64,000 nt of DNA from Varroa destructor (GCF_002443255.2 NW_019211456.1:14158229-14222228), one strand, 5' to 3'; shown: positions 49,780 through 62,654, counted from the stretch's first letter. Notes: generated by a model from the sequence alone, not told the origin. Numbers and translations are program-made.

Positions 49780-51056
49780 TTGAAAGAGCACTTAGTATCC
49801 AGCGTATCTGGACACCGAATTACGCGTGATACCATAGCGCTGAACTTATACAGCATATTATGACCAAAAATATCTTTGGTAGTCTTGTATTTTCTGTCTA
49901 ATCAGAAAGCTGATAATCATCCATTGAGCGAGTGATGGCTATTGGATTCACGTATCTAATATTAATAACAAACCGAAAGAGTCATTAAAAAATCACCTAT
50001 CATCATAACGCGAAAACAGTCCATCTTCGATAGGTAGTGAGCGCCTGGACACAATCACCCGCACCGCTGCAACAACCATTTATTGATTACATACAAAAAT
50101 GAGTGACGCAGTCAAAACCCCTCGCTCATATGTGTGACCCTTGCTCCCTCACTCTATTCCACCCGCTTAACGTCAACGTGTATTAATAAACGAGAAGATT
50201 ATTGGCTGTCACCCCAGCAGATGTAAAGACGCTTCCTTTGTACGGCCGAAAATACAGTCTGTTCTATTATAGGTATACGTTCTATAAAACAATCGGTAAG
50301 CTTAGGTTTGTAGGACTGTGATGAAAATTGCGTCACCGTACCTCTGTTTAGTTAACATAATTGCGATGCGTCTCGGTGCTTTCCTGTTGATACGCGAAGG
50401 TGCCTCGTGCTTGAAGAAACCGCTATATCTATTTTCTCCAAAACTGGGCTATGTACCTACCTAGCTAAAATGAAGTGTAGATATTGCGCGGACTGGTAAG
50501 CGAGTAATATGGAATTGAGGGGTAAGCTTACACCATCGCCATCTGTCATGCCATCGCACTACTGCATATGTTTATATATAATGCATGTGTGAATATTAGG
50601 CTGAAAAACAAATTTATCTGACACTAGCTGATAAAGTTTATGAAGTAAAGCTTACATATGTTTGGCATATGGAACCGAACTCGCTTCCTGTTTCAACTGT
50701 CAACACACAACGCGATCAAGGTTTTCTTAACATTATCAGATATGACTATACAAACAGGAATGGCAAACAAACACACAAATGTGTTATTTATTTTTTAAAC
50801 ACAAGTTAGATGAATACTAATTCAAAGGACAAGCGTCACAATACGTCCCGTATTACATGTATTTGGGTTCCTAGTTCGTGTTTGAATGAATAGCTCATGT
50901 GAATCAAACTTGTCCATAGGCCCATATAAATTGTAAATCAGCATGCTGCGCAGATATGTACCCTTGTTGGTGACATAATAAAGCTGTCCTGTTAGTCCTG
51001 ATGATCGAGTATATAGTGGAGAATGGATTTAATTGATGTTGGGCATTGATACTTAC

Positions 51057-51263
51057 TTCTCTAGGTCCAGCTTGCCATTTCGCCTTACTCTGCTGGAGTA
51101 AATGGCGCGATTCATTCTTTGCCAAACAAGATTTACAGGAACTCCACCATTCCAAACAAGCGGTATTGACAACAGCTCCGCGACCCACAAAGTGTCTTGG
51201 TTTTGAACTATCGGTTCAAACAAATTTACAGTCTCTGCGCCAGTGTACCCCCATTCGTGAGGT
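51057..51263 (-). CDS. candidate exon of the type II membrane protein gene
   Basis: Ends at a consensus donor TAGAGAA|GTAAGT. The longest frame (one leading base after GGTCAG) reads PHEWGYTGAETVNLFEPIVQ, then LLSIPLVWNGGVPVNLVWQR to RRNGKLDLEK, about 68 codons, Trp-rich and plausible for a lumenal domain. The proposed acceptor has almost no pyrimidine tract, and another frame (GRGAVVNTACLEWW...) is also open to the same donor in phase 0, so boundaries and frame are uncertain. Confidence 0.35.
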
Positions 51264-51547
51264 CTGACCATATTTTTCTTTCTCAGCACTTTTGCCTAGT
51301 GTGTCACATTTTGCGCAATCATCACATTGCGCATTTAACACAGACGTTTCAATAAAAACCGTTCAAGTATCCCGAAAACTTACGAATTGCCTTCATAACA
51401 TATTATATATACATATTTCGATAGGAGTCGAAGCAATGCGGTCCACTGACGACGATCATCAGTTGTACCACGCAATCGATTGAACTGACCAACGGGGACG
51501 GAACATCGAATACGTCCAGTATTTGAACCCTCCAGGGATTCACTTAC

Positions 51548-51622
51548 CCAGGCAGTTGTTCCTGTGGGGGCTAAAATTAGACTTACTATTATTACGATTA
51601 GTACTATCGCCACAATTACTGC
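51548..51622 (-). CDS. transmembrane exon
   Basis: Donor GCCTGG|GTAAGTG is consensus. The acceptor is either ATAGTTCAG (exon from 51622, phase 0) or the stronger pyrimidine-rich CGCTGTTGTCTCTAG (exon from 51645, two leading bases). The translation AVIVAIVLIVIIVSLILAPT is an unbroken membrane segment, followed by GTTAW, ending in phase 0. With phase 0 it joins the first exon at 51945-52073 and gives a type II single-pass protein. Confidence 0.48.
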
Positions 51623-51944
51623 CTGAACTATTGGCGAAGAATTAGCTAGAGACAACAGCGAGAAGCGAGTAAACAACAATCTACGCCGCGCTCAATGTAA
51701 CGATTACGACGCCTGATTCATTAGCGTTCTGCTGCCTGCTACTCTACACCCCCCTTTCGCCTCCGTTCGTTCAGGTTCCGCATGTAATGGCTTAGTGTTG
51801 TACTCCGCTCTGTTTATCTGTCTATGGCTGCCTCCGTGCCAGCAGCGTCGCCATGCGGACCGACTCGATCCAATGAGCCGATTTGTCTCGCAAAGAAGTT
51901 CCGCCTGACATGCTGCTAGTCGTCATTTGTGCAAATGCGCTTAC

Positions 51945-52073
51945 TCGATTATTCAGACGCATGGCCACACGGGAATATGCCGGTGTCATAATTGGGTTGT
52001 GGTCAAGTAACTCTCTGTCGTCTGACCGTTTACTAGTCCCCATCTCAAAACTCCGCTCGCAATATGATTTCAT
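51945..52073 (-). CDS. first coding exon: cytoplasmic tail of a type II membrane protein
   Basis: ATG at 52073 in good context (AAAACGATGA) opens MKSYCERSFEMGTSKRSDDR, ELLDHNPIMTPAYSRVAMRL and NNR, then a strong donor AATCGA|GTAAGC in phase 0, 43 codons. A second in-frame ATG is at 52043. The charged tail directly followed by the membrane exon at 51548-51622 is the usual layout of type II ectoenzymes. The catalytic or ectodomain could not be identified from the later candidate exons. A CACGTG E-box-like site lies about 50 bases upstream and a (TAGC)n run sits in the presumed 5' UTR. Confidence 0.48.
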
Positions 52074-52080
52074 CGTTTTC

Positions 52081-52098
52081 TAGCTAGCTAGCTAGCTA
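52081..52098. repeat. (TAGC)n run in the presumed 5' UTR
   Basis: TAGCTAGCTAGCTAGCTA directly before the start codon region of the minus-strand gene at 52073; self-complementary, so it could fold. Confidence 0.9.
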
Positions 52099-54643
52099 CT
52101 TCCCTGATCGTCAATAAACATCACGTGGTTTTCGCAGTGGACCGCAGTTAGACATGCCGTCGATCAATATTAGCTCACTCATTGCCACCGCGACATCTTG
52201 CCATTCCCTTCAGTACACATCCGCGCTTACTGTCGTCGCCGTTGAAGAAGCGATCCAAGCGACGGTATTCGTTTAGAAGTCATCAGTGATTACGCTAAAA
52301 TGGGGACTCTTGTTACGTTTTTTTGCTATTCAGATGGGCATTTCGACGAGGGAAAGAAATCGACAACGTGATTCGGAGCCCATTCAGAGTAAGATGTTCG
52401 GGCGCTTGGCTCGTTACCTAGATTTTTTTTGCGACATAAAAAGGTCCGCGCCAGTTAGTCACCCATGGTAACTTTATTTCTAGAGCACGGGGCCAGCCTG
52501 ATGTTCAGCGTTGACATTTTCTACTTTTGACCTCAACCTCTGTTCGCTGTCGTTAACAGTTGACTACAGGCAGAGAATTTACAAGGGTCAATGTGCACCT
52601 TTGTGCGGACCTTGCCTAAGCAGGCAAATCGGTTGAAGAAAAAAAAAGAAAAAAAAAAAAAGGTATTTTGCTATATAGCTGCTCTGCATGTAAAATGTCA
52701 GTTGTACCATTTTGAACCAGCTTCAAACGCATTTCTGGGTTACACGTGTCTGAATGGGTCGCGTCCGCAGTATATAGCAAGCAAATTATTATCTCATAAA
52801 TCCACCGCGGAAACAAATAGTAGGATTTACCAGCTCTATAAGATTGGTTTCCGGCTAGAATGTTGTCGGCTCGAAGTCTTATACAATAGTCCCTGAACGT
52901 AGTTGGCGATGAAACAGCAGATCAAACCGTAGTCTAAAAAAGAACACTCATTTTTTTTAATATTGTCATCAGGCGTGTATCCTGTTATATGGGGGCAAGA
53001 ACTTCCACTAGTGAACCGACTATCCAGGTCACCAAGCTTTCTTAACGTTCTTCTCTCGACACGCCCTAGCCTTGTATAGCTCTTATGATAACTTTGCTAG
53101 CTTTTATGATACGCAGGATTTGCGTAATGGACCGCTACTGCATATAAATGACCAGGAGAAGCATTCCACTATATCACGCTATCACTAAATGAGGTCATCT
53201 TCTGAAATTTCGATACCCAATTCCAGATGTCCGACAGCCTAACATTTGTGAGACGTAAGAACTTGCTTAGAATTGAATCGTTAATTGTGTTAAATAGGTA
53301 TCGATTTCTGACGGTCCCTATAAAGTTGACCACATCAGAGTTTCGTTACTAGAGTCACCCACAATTTTATAAAGCTCGGCGCGAAGGTAAGCGGCCGACC
53401 TTTCACTCTGACCGCTACTATTGATGTAAATTTACTATCGACGGACGCTTTAAGCACTTAGCTTATATTCAATAAAGATTGCATGACGCTGACTCCATCC
53501 ATGATTTCCACTCCCTTTTCATCCCGTTTGATCCAATCATATTTGAATTGGATTCAAGACGGCAAAAAATAAAATGATGCACGCAATACACTATCAATAC
53601 TTCCTAAGAAGAAGAAGAAGACAAGCTGTAATAAGGCGAAAAATTGTAATTCAATGTTTTTTTTTTCTTTTTTATCAGTGCGTGGTTGTTGGTGAAAGAG
53701 TATTTTCTGAGTAATTATTTCCAAATCGGTCATCCTCAAAAGCCATAATTTAATAATCAAAAGCCATCACGAATAGATAAAACATGTTCCTTCGATCCTT
53801 GCTGCAGAAGTCGTATAAACGTTATTTTTAGTTCCAAACAGAACGTTCAGCAAACCCTGTTGTGTTGAGTAATTATTCATTTTGCATTCTAGACATTAGT
53901 CATAAAGGCCAATGATACAGTTTACCTAAATTGACCTCTGGTCACATCGCTCTGTCTACAAGGGCTGCGTGTTAAGCAAATTCGATTCATATCGTGTGTA
54001 AGTTCATTAAGTGGACACGATGGTGGTCCTGCGAAGTAGAAAAGCAAATTGTATCATTTCGTCAGCCGGAAGGGCTAATTGTCCGGTGAAATGTAGGCTT
54101 TGCGCAGGATCAACTCTTCTACGTTTCTTTACGTATCTAACAAAGTGACTAACGAACAAGTGGGTTTTGCAAACAGAAATCAGATAACGAACTTGTTCCC
54201 TGTTTTCTGCATTCGCGGAATTTTATGTTCTTATGCATTATATAGGGGTCTAGATTTCAGTCAGCTATAAGCAATTCTCTGAACAAATTAAAAGCATAGT
54301 ATGTCAGTTCTATAGTAGTTGCGCTCCCATCATGTCATTCGTATGATTAGTTACGTGTACCGCCGTTCGTTCATGGCGTGTTCTCAATATGTCACCAAAA
54401 ACTGAATCAGATTTCCCTCAGATGGGTAAACAGGGCCGTTCTCAGGCTCGTTCCCATAAATAGTTTGCGTTGCCTGTTGCGAGCTCAACTGTTTTTCTTC
54501 TCTGAGTTCGTATATGACTTCATTCACGATGACACACAACTTCCGATTTCTGAGATAAGAAATAAGTACAAGCCATCAGTACAAAGTCCCTGTCCCCTCC
54601 TTCCAAGGGACAGAGTTGGAAAAGACTAGGGGCACTGGCTTAC
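52099..54643. other. no supported gene
   Basis: Presumed promoter side of the 52.07 kb gene on the left. Frames at 52286-52471 and 52591-52896 (A-rich) have no splice or domain support. (GAA)n at about 53610. Nothing else seen. Confidence 0.4.
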
Positions 54644-54873
54644 AAGCAGCATCCAAACGACAGAAAAAAGTAAAAGCCAGACTAAGAAAATGAACGCTTC
54701 AGCAGATACGTGGCTAGAAAAGGAACACTCATTGATATAGAAGCAAACTCCAAGAAGAATGGAGCTAAAGAACAGGACAAACGATATGAAGTTCATAGGA
54801 TCTGTCAGCCAAGCATCTATCCTAAGGAGCTTGCAAAGTATGGTGTTTGGCATACCGGCATTTGCAGCAGGTG
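54644..54873 (-). CDS. candidate exon with two transmembrane helices
   Basis: Acceptor near CTTACTGCCGTGCCAG and donor GCTGCTT|GTAAGC bound 230 bases, two leading bases and 76 codons in phase 0. The translation has NFISFVLFFSSILLGVCFYI, a short loop NECSFSSHVS, then AFIFLVWLLLFSVVWMLL, that is, a helical hairpin typical of four-helix membrane proteins. The opposite strand is also open and carries its own ATG and GTAAGC donor (54759-54885), so only one strand is likely coding. T-rich sequence makes hydrophobic translations by chance. Confidence 0.33.
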
Positions 54874-56199
54874 CTGGCACGGCAGTAAGCGGAGGACGAC
54901 ACAGCCGAGTTATCCTCGCATTTCTCCATTTCCTGCCTCTCCTTGAAAATCACCGTCAACATGAAAAGTGAGTTGGGCACGGACGAAAAACGTCTGTATA
55001 CAAAGCAATAGCGTCCCTACACATGTGCAGCGTTTCCTGGCTTCGTAATATAAACCCAAATATAGCTGTATACGCTTGGTTAATACATAAGTAATAACCA
55101 AATAAATCACAAATTTGTATGCAGTATAAGAACAGGAGCTTCTTATCTGCAACTGTAATAGACAGGACTGCAACGGTATCGAGTACATTCACTTCATGAA
55201 CACTCTTGGCGCTCCATTGACTTTACCTTGTCACAAGCAGGTACCTTCAAGATGGTCATGTCTGTCGGTCATAACGACCGCAATAAAGATGACTGCGGCA
55301 CGTTATCAGCCGCAATAGAAGACGTAGTGGAAATCTGTGCGCTATCATGGTAGGACACTACGGTTAGGTTCCGACAAACGGTCGTACGGATATTTCGACA
55401 AACCCATGAATCGAACGAGTTAAGCTTAAGTGGTAGAATAACCTATGCGTATGCCCTGGCTTTGTAATATAGAACTCAACAAAGTTGCTATTCCAGTAGC
55501 ATAAGATGTGTTGGATAACTTTTTTCGATTAGCTTGATAGCTCAGAGAATATAAACACAAACAAAAACAGAACTAGATCGTCGGGTTTCAAAAAATATTT
55601 TTCTATGAAAATTTAACAACAGACACTGCCTTCTTTAAGTCTTTGTTTTTTGCATTTGGCTAGGATACCTCATTGTGCTGAAGGAATTACAGCGGAAAGA
55701 CTAAACTGATCTTTTTTGTGCATTAGTTAACCTAATTCTTTAAGTTATCATTTAGTTCATCATACAGTAAGCAATTTATGTTAGCATCAGGTATATTCAA
55801 CGAGCCCATTTTGCATATTATACATGCACTCACGCAATCAATATACTGTTAGATAGTTTATGATCTGCGATGTCTCCTCAACTCTACTTATTGAGACTAT
55901 TTATTTGTACAAACACAATCAAAAATAGGAAAACAAGACTTTCAAACGCATCTTGATTCTTTTGTCACATAGGTCTTGTCCCATTCCACGGTAAGCAGAC
56001 GTAGCAATGACGGCAACGCCTACCGAGTTACCGAGGACCCTTTTAAGTACGCGCAACTTGAGATTCCGACCTGCAAGTGGTTGGAGGCTCCGTGGTCGGC
56101 GTTTGCAAGCAGCTTCGCCCGCCGAGTAGAACGTTAACAAAAGATGGAACATTAAAAGGAAACGCTTGCTGACTTACTTCCAGCTAGGCAGGAAGACAC

Positions 56200-57040
56200 G
56201 GCAGATAGCTGGGCGGAGCGTAGGGGCGGGAACTGTGTCCATGGAAGAAAATTTCAATCTGAAAACTTCTCGAGGTTTCGTTTTCCTCCGTCACTATTTC
56301 TTCCAGTTTCCTCTCCATCTTTCGTATCTGGACTGAACTAGCAGGCTGACCATTTATGGATTCGGCAACAAAGGATTTGGACGCAACAGAGAATCTATGC
56401 TTCGCGTGTCGAGCAGGGTCGTCTTCTTCTCAACTTCTGTCACAAACTACGAGAAAATCTAGCTTCGACAGTTTTCCCTGCGCCTTCTCTTCAACTTGGA
56501 TGCGCTTGGTCAGCCAAACCGAGTGCCGAGTATCCAAGTCATCTTCCGGCTGCCATGAAAAGTAGAACATTCAGGAGCTGCGGGAGATCAAGCTAGTGGG
56601 AAAGAACGAAAATCACAAAGATAGACAGAAAAATGTCTATCGGTTGTTCTCCGATTTTGAAACTCCAGGCCTTTGGTAGTCCAACTCTATTGCCACCTCA
56701 TTCGTCGTCTTCAGTGTGATTCTATCTTGTTACAGCACATTAAAGCCTTGTCGACTCATGCTGCCGATGGCGTCTCGTCTGTCGTTAACAGAAGAAAATC
56801 CAGACCACGGACAAAGCCAGCCACAGCTAGCGGTGCCAAAAAGTCACTAAAGCTGGCTGGCAATTGGCGAAAGAGGAAAGGGGGTGACTTGAGGAAATCT
56901 CAGAGATTCTTGCATTGGGGGAGCAGAAGGTGTTTGCACGAACGAAGCTTGATGCGTCTTCTCTTGGTTCGTATGAAAAGGAAGACGACCAATGAAAAAT
57001 TGCCTAGGCATCATTACCACCTTGGCGATTGTTGATAGTA
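56200..57040. other. coding-like patch, frames broken on both strands
   Basis: Minus strand: frames with QPEDDLDTRHSVWLTKRIQV (about 56545-56420) and RKMERKLEEIVTEENE (about 56315) look coding but are interrupted and shift frame. Plus strand: LEEISEILALGEQKVFARTK (about 56890-56997) and a 120-codon ORF at 56673-57035. Purine-rich composition partly explains the Glu/Lys content. Most likely an old transposon or pseudogene; family unknown. Confidence 0.25.
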
Positions 57041-57939
57041 GTAGCAGTTAGAAAAACCCTAGATACATGACAGACAAACGCAGAGCCAGAAAGGACTACG
57101 TGCCGAAAAAGACGCTATGGACAACGTGAAATCTGTTCTTTTGTGGCGAGGATACGTATGTACAAGGCTTGCCACTGTGTTGTTATAATAATTTTGAGAC
57201 AGACATTTTATAGAGTGTGACCATTATTTGTGCGAAAACTGATAACGCAGGTGTAATTCTCGACGGTGTTTAACATTACTGTTAATTTTCTGTAATATTA
57301 ATGCCGGTTTCTAAGCGAGCCAAAAAACACGTTAACGCTAGTAGTCATGCCAAGTCAATGCCATTTGTAGATTTAGAGCTTAATGGTTTAGGGCAAAGTT
57401 CAAGGGTATATAGCGCATCGAGAAAAGTCTCAATCAAAAAATTAACGTTATGAGCGCAGTGAATCCTATGCCCGAAATAACCGCTGCGTCCTGTATTTTT
57501 GTTCCTACAAAGTTACTGTTTTAAACCGGGTCATTACAACCATGATGAATTCAGCAATTAAATTACACTTTCATTGTAAGTAGCTCTAGTCAAGGGTCAA
57601 AAAAAACGTTCTCGGTTCTTTTTTTTTCGTTCTTTACCACTCCGCATAGCTCTTTCTGCCTTGACCTTTCCGTCGTCTTTACTATCAAGTTGCTGCCCTT
57701 CCCATCCTGCACCTCAGGGGAATTCAATACAACGGATGCAAGTAGTACTGCACAAAGCCTTATGGACCTTCCGCAAAAACGAACCGCAACAGTATTTTAT
57801 TCTGGCTTTTACGCTGGCCTCGATCCGGCATGAGCACACGAAGTTTCGCTTAATTTTTGAAGGGGTTGTCCATGTATCTTATTGCAACGTAACTTGACGT
57901 GTTACTCTGTAGCCATTCGAGCCAACGAGGACACCCATT

Positions 57940-58452
57940 CTAATCAGAAGGCAGAGGGAAGAACGGGGAAACGCTGGAGTGAGTAAATATGGTCCTCAAC
58001 GGTAACAGGACCCAGTGGCAAAAAAAACAATCGCAATTGCCTGAATTAATTATTTTCTGTCGAAAAATGCTTTTTGCATAAATGAAAAGCTTCTCTTCTA
58101 GCTTCATCGTCATCTCGGCCTGTCGCGCTAAACTATAGTAGTGCATCTTCGGGCCGTCTCCGCGCTCATGCCTACACTTCGCCGCTGATTTTGGTGGCGC
58201 GGTAGCCGCTGCCGCTATTGTTCCCCACCGAAAAGCTAACGTTTGGCCGTTCGTTCGCGGTAAGCCGATGGTAGGAGTTAGCCGAAGGCATGTTCGATAC
58301 GGTATTGCAGTTTCAGGGTCCGACCTGTTTAAAAATGCGCACGTGTTATCAGGTAACTCTATATCGTTATGTCGCTTCTTTGTCCTACTTGTAGCATTCC
58401 GGTAGCCGGCGACCAGCGATAAGCTAAACATCAGTCGCTTGAGACACCCCAT
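57940..58452 (-). CDS. 170-codon ORF, product unknown
   Basis: ATG at 58452 opens MGCLKRLMFSLSLVAGYRNA and the frame is open for 170 codons, unusually long here. No splice sites or domains support it. Within it, another frame starts at an ATG (about 58291) in good context and reads MPSANSYHRLTANERPNVSF, then SVGNNSGSGYRATKISGE, which looks like a transporter-type cytoplasmic N-terminus and ends near a weak GTGTAG. Only one of the two can be right. Confidence 0.25.
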   Translation of the reverse strand: MGCLKRLMFSLSLVAGYRNATSRTKKRHNDIELPDNTCAFLNRSDPETAIPYRTCLRLTPTIGLPRTNGQTLAFRWGTIAAAATAPPKSAAKCRHERGDGPKMHYYSLARQAEMTMKLEEKLFIYAKSIFRQKIINSGNCDCFFCHWVLLPLRTIFTHSSVSPFFPLPSD

Positions 58453-61307
58453 GGGCCTTTTTGTTATGTCATTTGCCTGCCACTACTGTAATTAGGTTTC
58501 TCAGGTAGTTAATCAACTAGCTATCATAGAGTGTACAGCCTTTAACATAATGATAGATTTAATGGAGTATAGCCCTATAATTGCTCTAGCCATCCTCTAC
58601 TTACAAACGGTGTCCGGGGGAAGTATCTTGAGGGAGTTAGCTGAACATGGAATTGATTTTGTTCACTGGATGAATGCAGCTTGACTCTGTAAGATATATA
58701 GGGTATATGTAAAAAGTTATTAATAACAGATTTTCGAATAGTATCCACAGTGCATGGTCAAAATAACATCAGAAGTATTGGTTTTATAAGTTTAACAAAC
58801 TCTATTTTGTCAATACGAGTTTTCGTTCTGATATGAGCGCAAAGCGAGTACTGCTAATATTTTTGGAGGTAAATAGTATAAAATATGAAGTTTTTTTAAA
58901 CGACTCCTGAATCCTTTTCAAATGCAAGTAGATCTGAGAATCCTATATAAGTGAAGAACCGTACCGAGACACAGGTCTCTTCTGCGACCGCTTGCCAATA
59001 ATCGCTTTGCTACCAACGTAACATATAATATATAAAGCCTGCTTGGTAATAATGGATCGAGCTCTTAACTACAACGAACAGCTTCAATGTTTTACCTCCA
59101 CACGGCCTCCTATTTGATTGTAAAATATCAACATTACTGCCGGTAGTTGATGAGCTCATAATTATATGAGCATTCTTAATATTAATGTCAAGCTAGGATT
59201 TAAACGCGGGCGTGGCCGTCGCTCGCCAACAACATATTTGTGAGCTTGCGAATAAAATCTAAGGTCATACGTCTAAGACGCTGCATGTTATATAACCGAT
59301 CCGGCTATGGGCCGAATTAACCGGGATGTTTCCCAGGGACATAAGTAATGAGAGAGGATATACTCCCTTTGACACGGTCATAAATTACTTTTCATGAACA
59401 TATGATCCAAAGCCGTCTCCTATATATCATTATTATATCGACACAGTCGCCTGGACTGCTGAATCTCTGACAATGAAAGCTAAAGGCCGCTAACTGAAGC
59501 TCCGTGATTGAATAAATATTACTATTACTATTTATATTGTAATCTACGAACATTAAGTGTTTTTCTACATATACTATATAACACGAAACCTTTGCACCAT
59601 CAACCAAGATATAAGTTTACCGCAAAATTAGAATATGTGAAAGCTCCCAATGATAATTTCCCACAACGCAGCAGTTTATAGCCATATCAATATGGATCGT
59701 TATGGAATAAAACTTAGTCTTAGCTCACCTTTTACGTACACGGTTCTGTCAGGTAGGCATAGCAGCGTCCGCCGTTAACAGTGGATTCGTGGAAAGGGGA
59801 TGGTTCAATAATGCTGTGGACTGACCCTACCCAGTCCGTCAATACGAGCAAGACACGCACCATACATTATATACACGCGTATATATTGTATACGAAACAT
59901 TCAGATATGTACGTGGTCGAAATGGAAGCTTCGCTTGGTTCTAAGGTACATAGCTAGAGAATTTATGGGTAGAAACAGAATGGGTCAGCAGTTTCGATTC
60001 TGGGTCACCTATAGCATTTCGCACAGGCGTGCTACTGCTGCTAACAGAGCGGGATGCGTGGTTCAGCTATGTTGTTTCTACTACAGCACCTTCGGTTTCG
60101 CCGCTGCTTCTGGGTTTACTCCGACAGTCACAACCATCGTCATCGTCCCCGACGACTGCCATCAATATTCGATCATTCGCTCTACAGAGTTCTTTGTAAC
60201 AACCCGTTGTCAATCGTTGATTGTTCATCGCATATATGACTAGCTCGCGATGAGATGACTCCCCTCCGCAACCGCTAACAACGCGTACTTATTTATCATT
60301 ACGGTTTCTGATAGCGCTTGAAACACAATGTGTAGCCTTGACAACTACGCAGGACCTTAGCTGATCTAGTTTTTCTGCAATTCGGCCTGCAGTGCGGCGC
60401 TGCACAGCTTATGTCCGCTTCTAATAGGTATCTTAGTTCGACACTGATACGGCATTAAAAGTTTATAGGGCAAGGTCAGATCGAGGTTTTTCTCAATAGT
60501 AAAATGAAACCCCCACGTCAAGCCTCGTTAACGACGTACGAATGCCAAGCAATTTATATAAATAGTGAAAATGATTTAGGATAGTGTGTAAGTTTTGACA
60601 AAGAAGGTCCAGGATAATCCTTGCCGGCCGCTGTAGTCTTAAACTACACCGTCTTCGACACAGCCTCGTATGACGCAACGCTTTAGACTAACGTTTCTAT
60701 TGTTAAACTGAATCTATATCGATATTTGGTTGTGTTGTCGCCGCTGGAACACCGTCAGACAATTTCGACTACGCCTCGACGGCTCAGACTTTATATATAA
60801 CTTTATCGATTTTGCTTCAAACTCAAAAAACTCTCAATAATGCTTATAAATCGATGCATAAGCGTCGGTGACCAATAGGTGCACAGGTTTCGGATCGCCA
60901 TGATAACAAAGGAAAACCTGGGTTTCGATGCCCTCATATGAACCGGCAATGCGTGAACAGCGTGTCAGATAAGCAGAGATGCCGGTATTGGTCGTAGCGC
61001 TGCCATCACCGTTGCACATGGAAATGCTGCAACGTAGCAAATGAATACGTAGAAGGACGAAAGCAGAAAAATACGAAAAAATACGTCGATTTTGCTTTAG
61101 ATTATACGTGTGCTATCTATCACAGAGTGCTTTACCATGACAACGAAAATACTAAGTACGCGACGCCAGGATTATAATGACAGTATGATACTTAATCTAC
61201 AGGAAAAACCTCACGTAACGTACAGGCCCAGAAAAGCCAGACTACTAATTAATCGGCAATGACATATATTTTTCCCGCCTAATTAAGATAAAGGATCTAA
61301 TACCAGT
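58453..61307. other. no supported gene
   Basis: A 102-codon plus frame at 59935-60243 has no ATG start or clear splice sites. TATATAA-type AT-rich runs are frequent. Nothing else seen. Confidence 0.4.
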
Positions 61308-62036
61308 TTGATAATACTATACTTCAAAGGACATACAAAAAAGGAGTTAGTGGACAGCAAGAAGGCGGCAAATCAAATAGCCACTGACTTAGCGGCTGGC
61401 AACATCGACGGGCTTCAGAAGCCACGCAACTCAATTGCGCGACAAAAAAGCGATCCCGAGGGAAATATGACAAGATTCAAATACAGCGGGTACGCACTCT
61501 AACCTGCTTTGCCAATTCAGAGAGGTGAGACGGGCGTCAAGCCACGTAGCAAAGCACAATATTCAGGCTCTGATACAATCGTCACTTGACCAGATTGCGC
61601 GAAGCAGCCCTACCTCAATGTGACAGCAAAGCCTTTATACATGGAAAACAAAAATCGAGTAAAGGCTTAAATACTACGGGCTACCAGACAATCAAGCGCT
61701 TTATGATTTGGGAATATGCGCGCACGCTAAGTCGTCGAGTGCTAAAGGAAGTAAACACAAATGACAACAGCGTAACAGAAGCGCTTGCCGCAGGTATTAA
61801 ACTACAGCTGGTCATAGTAGCAAGCAGGACATTAAAAGCCAAAGAGGATCCTCCAAAATGATTTGTGACTGAAGTACCAAAATTCAACGAATTTGGATAA
61901 ATACTGGGGACGATGTCGAGTAAGCTCGGCACAATAAAAAGACTGGGAAGAATGCAATACCCGCTCAGAAAAATAGGCAAGGCGCCGGCTGTACGGATTC
62001 TGATGAAAGAGTTGATTAGCAAGGCCAAACTTTAAG
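61308..62036 (+). mobile_element. possible LINE ORF1 remnant
   Basis: Successive plus-strand frames, separated by stops and a frame change, are all charged and Ala/Lys-rich: KKAANQIATDLAAGNIDG, then a segment with LREAALPQCDSKAFIHG, then KLGTIKRLGRMQYPLRKIGK and VRILMKELISKAKL. In one frame YYGLPDNQALYD appears between them. An IxYGLPE block followed by RxGR...RPxxVxF...L is the layout of coiled-coil/RRM ORF1 proteins of some LINEs. It carries several stops, so it is a relic if this is right. Confidence 0.28.
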
Positions 62037-62600
62037 AAAAGACAAACGAAAGCTATTTGAGCCTTATTTAGACAGCGTTGATTAGAATTTGAAGACAACA
62101 TTATGCTGCCTAGAAGCTCTTTTGACTTTCAAACTACTAATAAGGCAATAACCTCAGTTAGCATTTAGTCCACCCAAAGTGTGTAGTTTAGAGCGGAAAG
62201 CGGGGCAACGATGAAAGAGGACCCGACAAACCCAAAGCAAAACATAAGCTCGAAAAGAATTACCAATTATCTTGACATTGCAGTAAAACATTTTTTGTAG
62301 CGGAATCAGCGTATCGCCAGTGGACCGTAGCCATACCGTCAATGATGAATCTAAGACTTCGTATGTAATAGCCCGATGTGCTATAACACAAACCACAAAG
62401 TTGCAAAAACTACACAGACATGAATGCAGTTTCTGGTGAAGGAAAAGCTATATCTGAATTAGTATTTTAATGCGTAGCCATCGAACGGTGTGTTCCAAAA
62501 GCGGCTAGAAATCATTCTAGAGTGTTTGCAAGATTATCTATTTGACCTATGGGCCGGGCAGCCATCTGACTAAAGATCTAAATCACCTTCGCTGCGATAC

Positions 62601-62603
<3 letters not shown>

Positions 62604-62654
<51 letters not shown>
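62604..62654. repeat. (AT)n microsatellite
   Basis: About 50 bases of pure TA/AT repeat. The 69-codon frame 62542-62751 with a Tyr-Ile run is its translation, not a gene. Confidence 0.97.

Larger units (their letters stand above)
46336..51056. other. mixed stretch with weak plus-strand candidates
   Basis: Beyond the candidates listed separately, a plus-strand acceptor at about 47049 is very strong (TCATTTCTTTTCTGTTCTTGTTGTTCAG) and leads into three short open frames, one of which (SYYPLFERSMLP) stops at an AATAAA. On the minus strand a 46-base segment near 50651-50696 has a good acceptor and GTAAGC donor. (AT)n at about 49280-49302. Confidence 0.35.
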
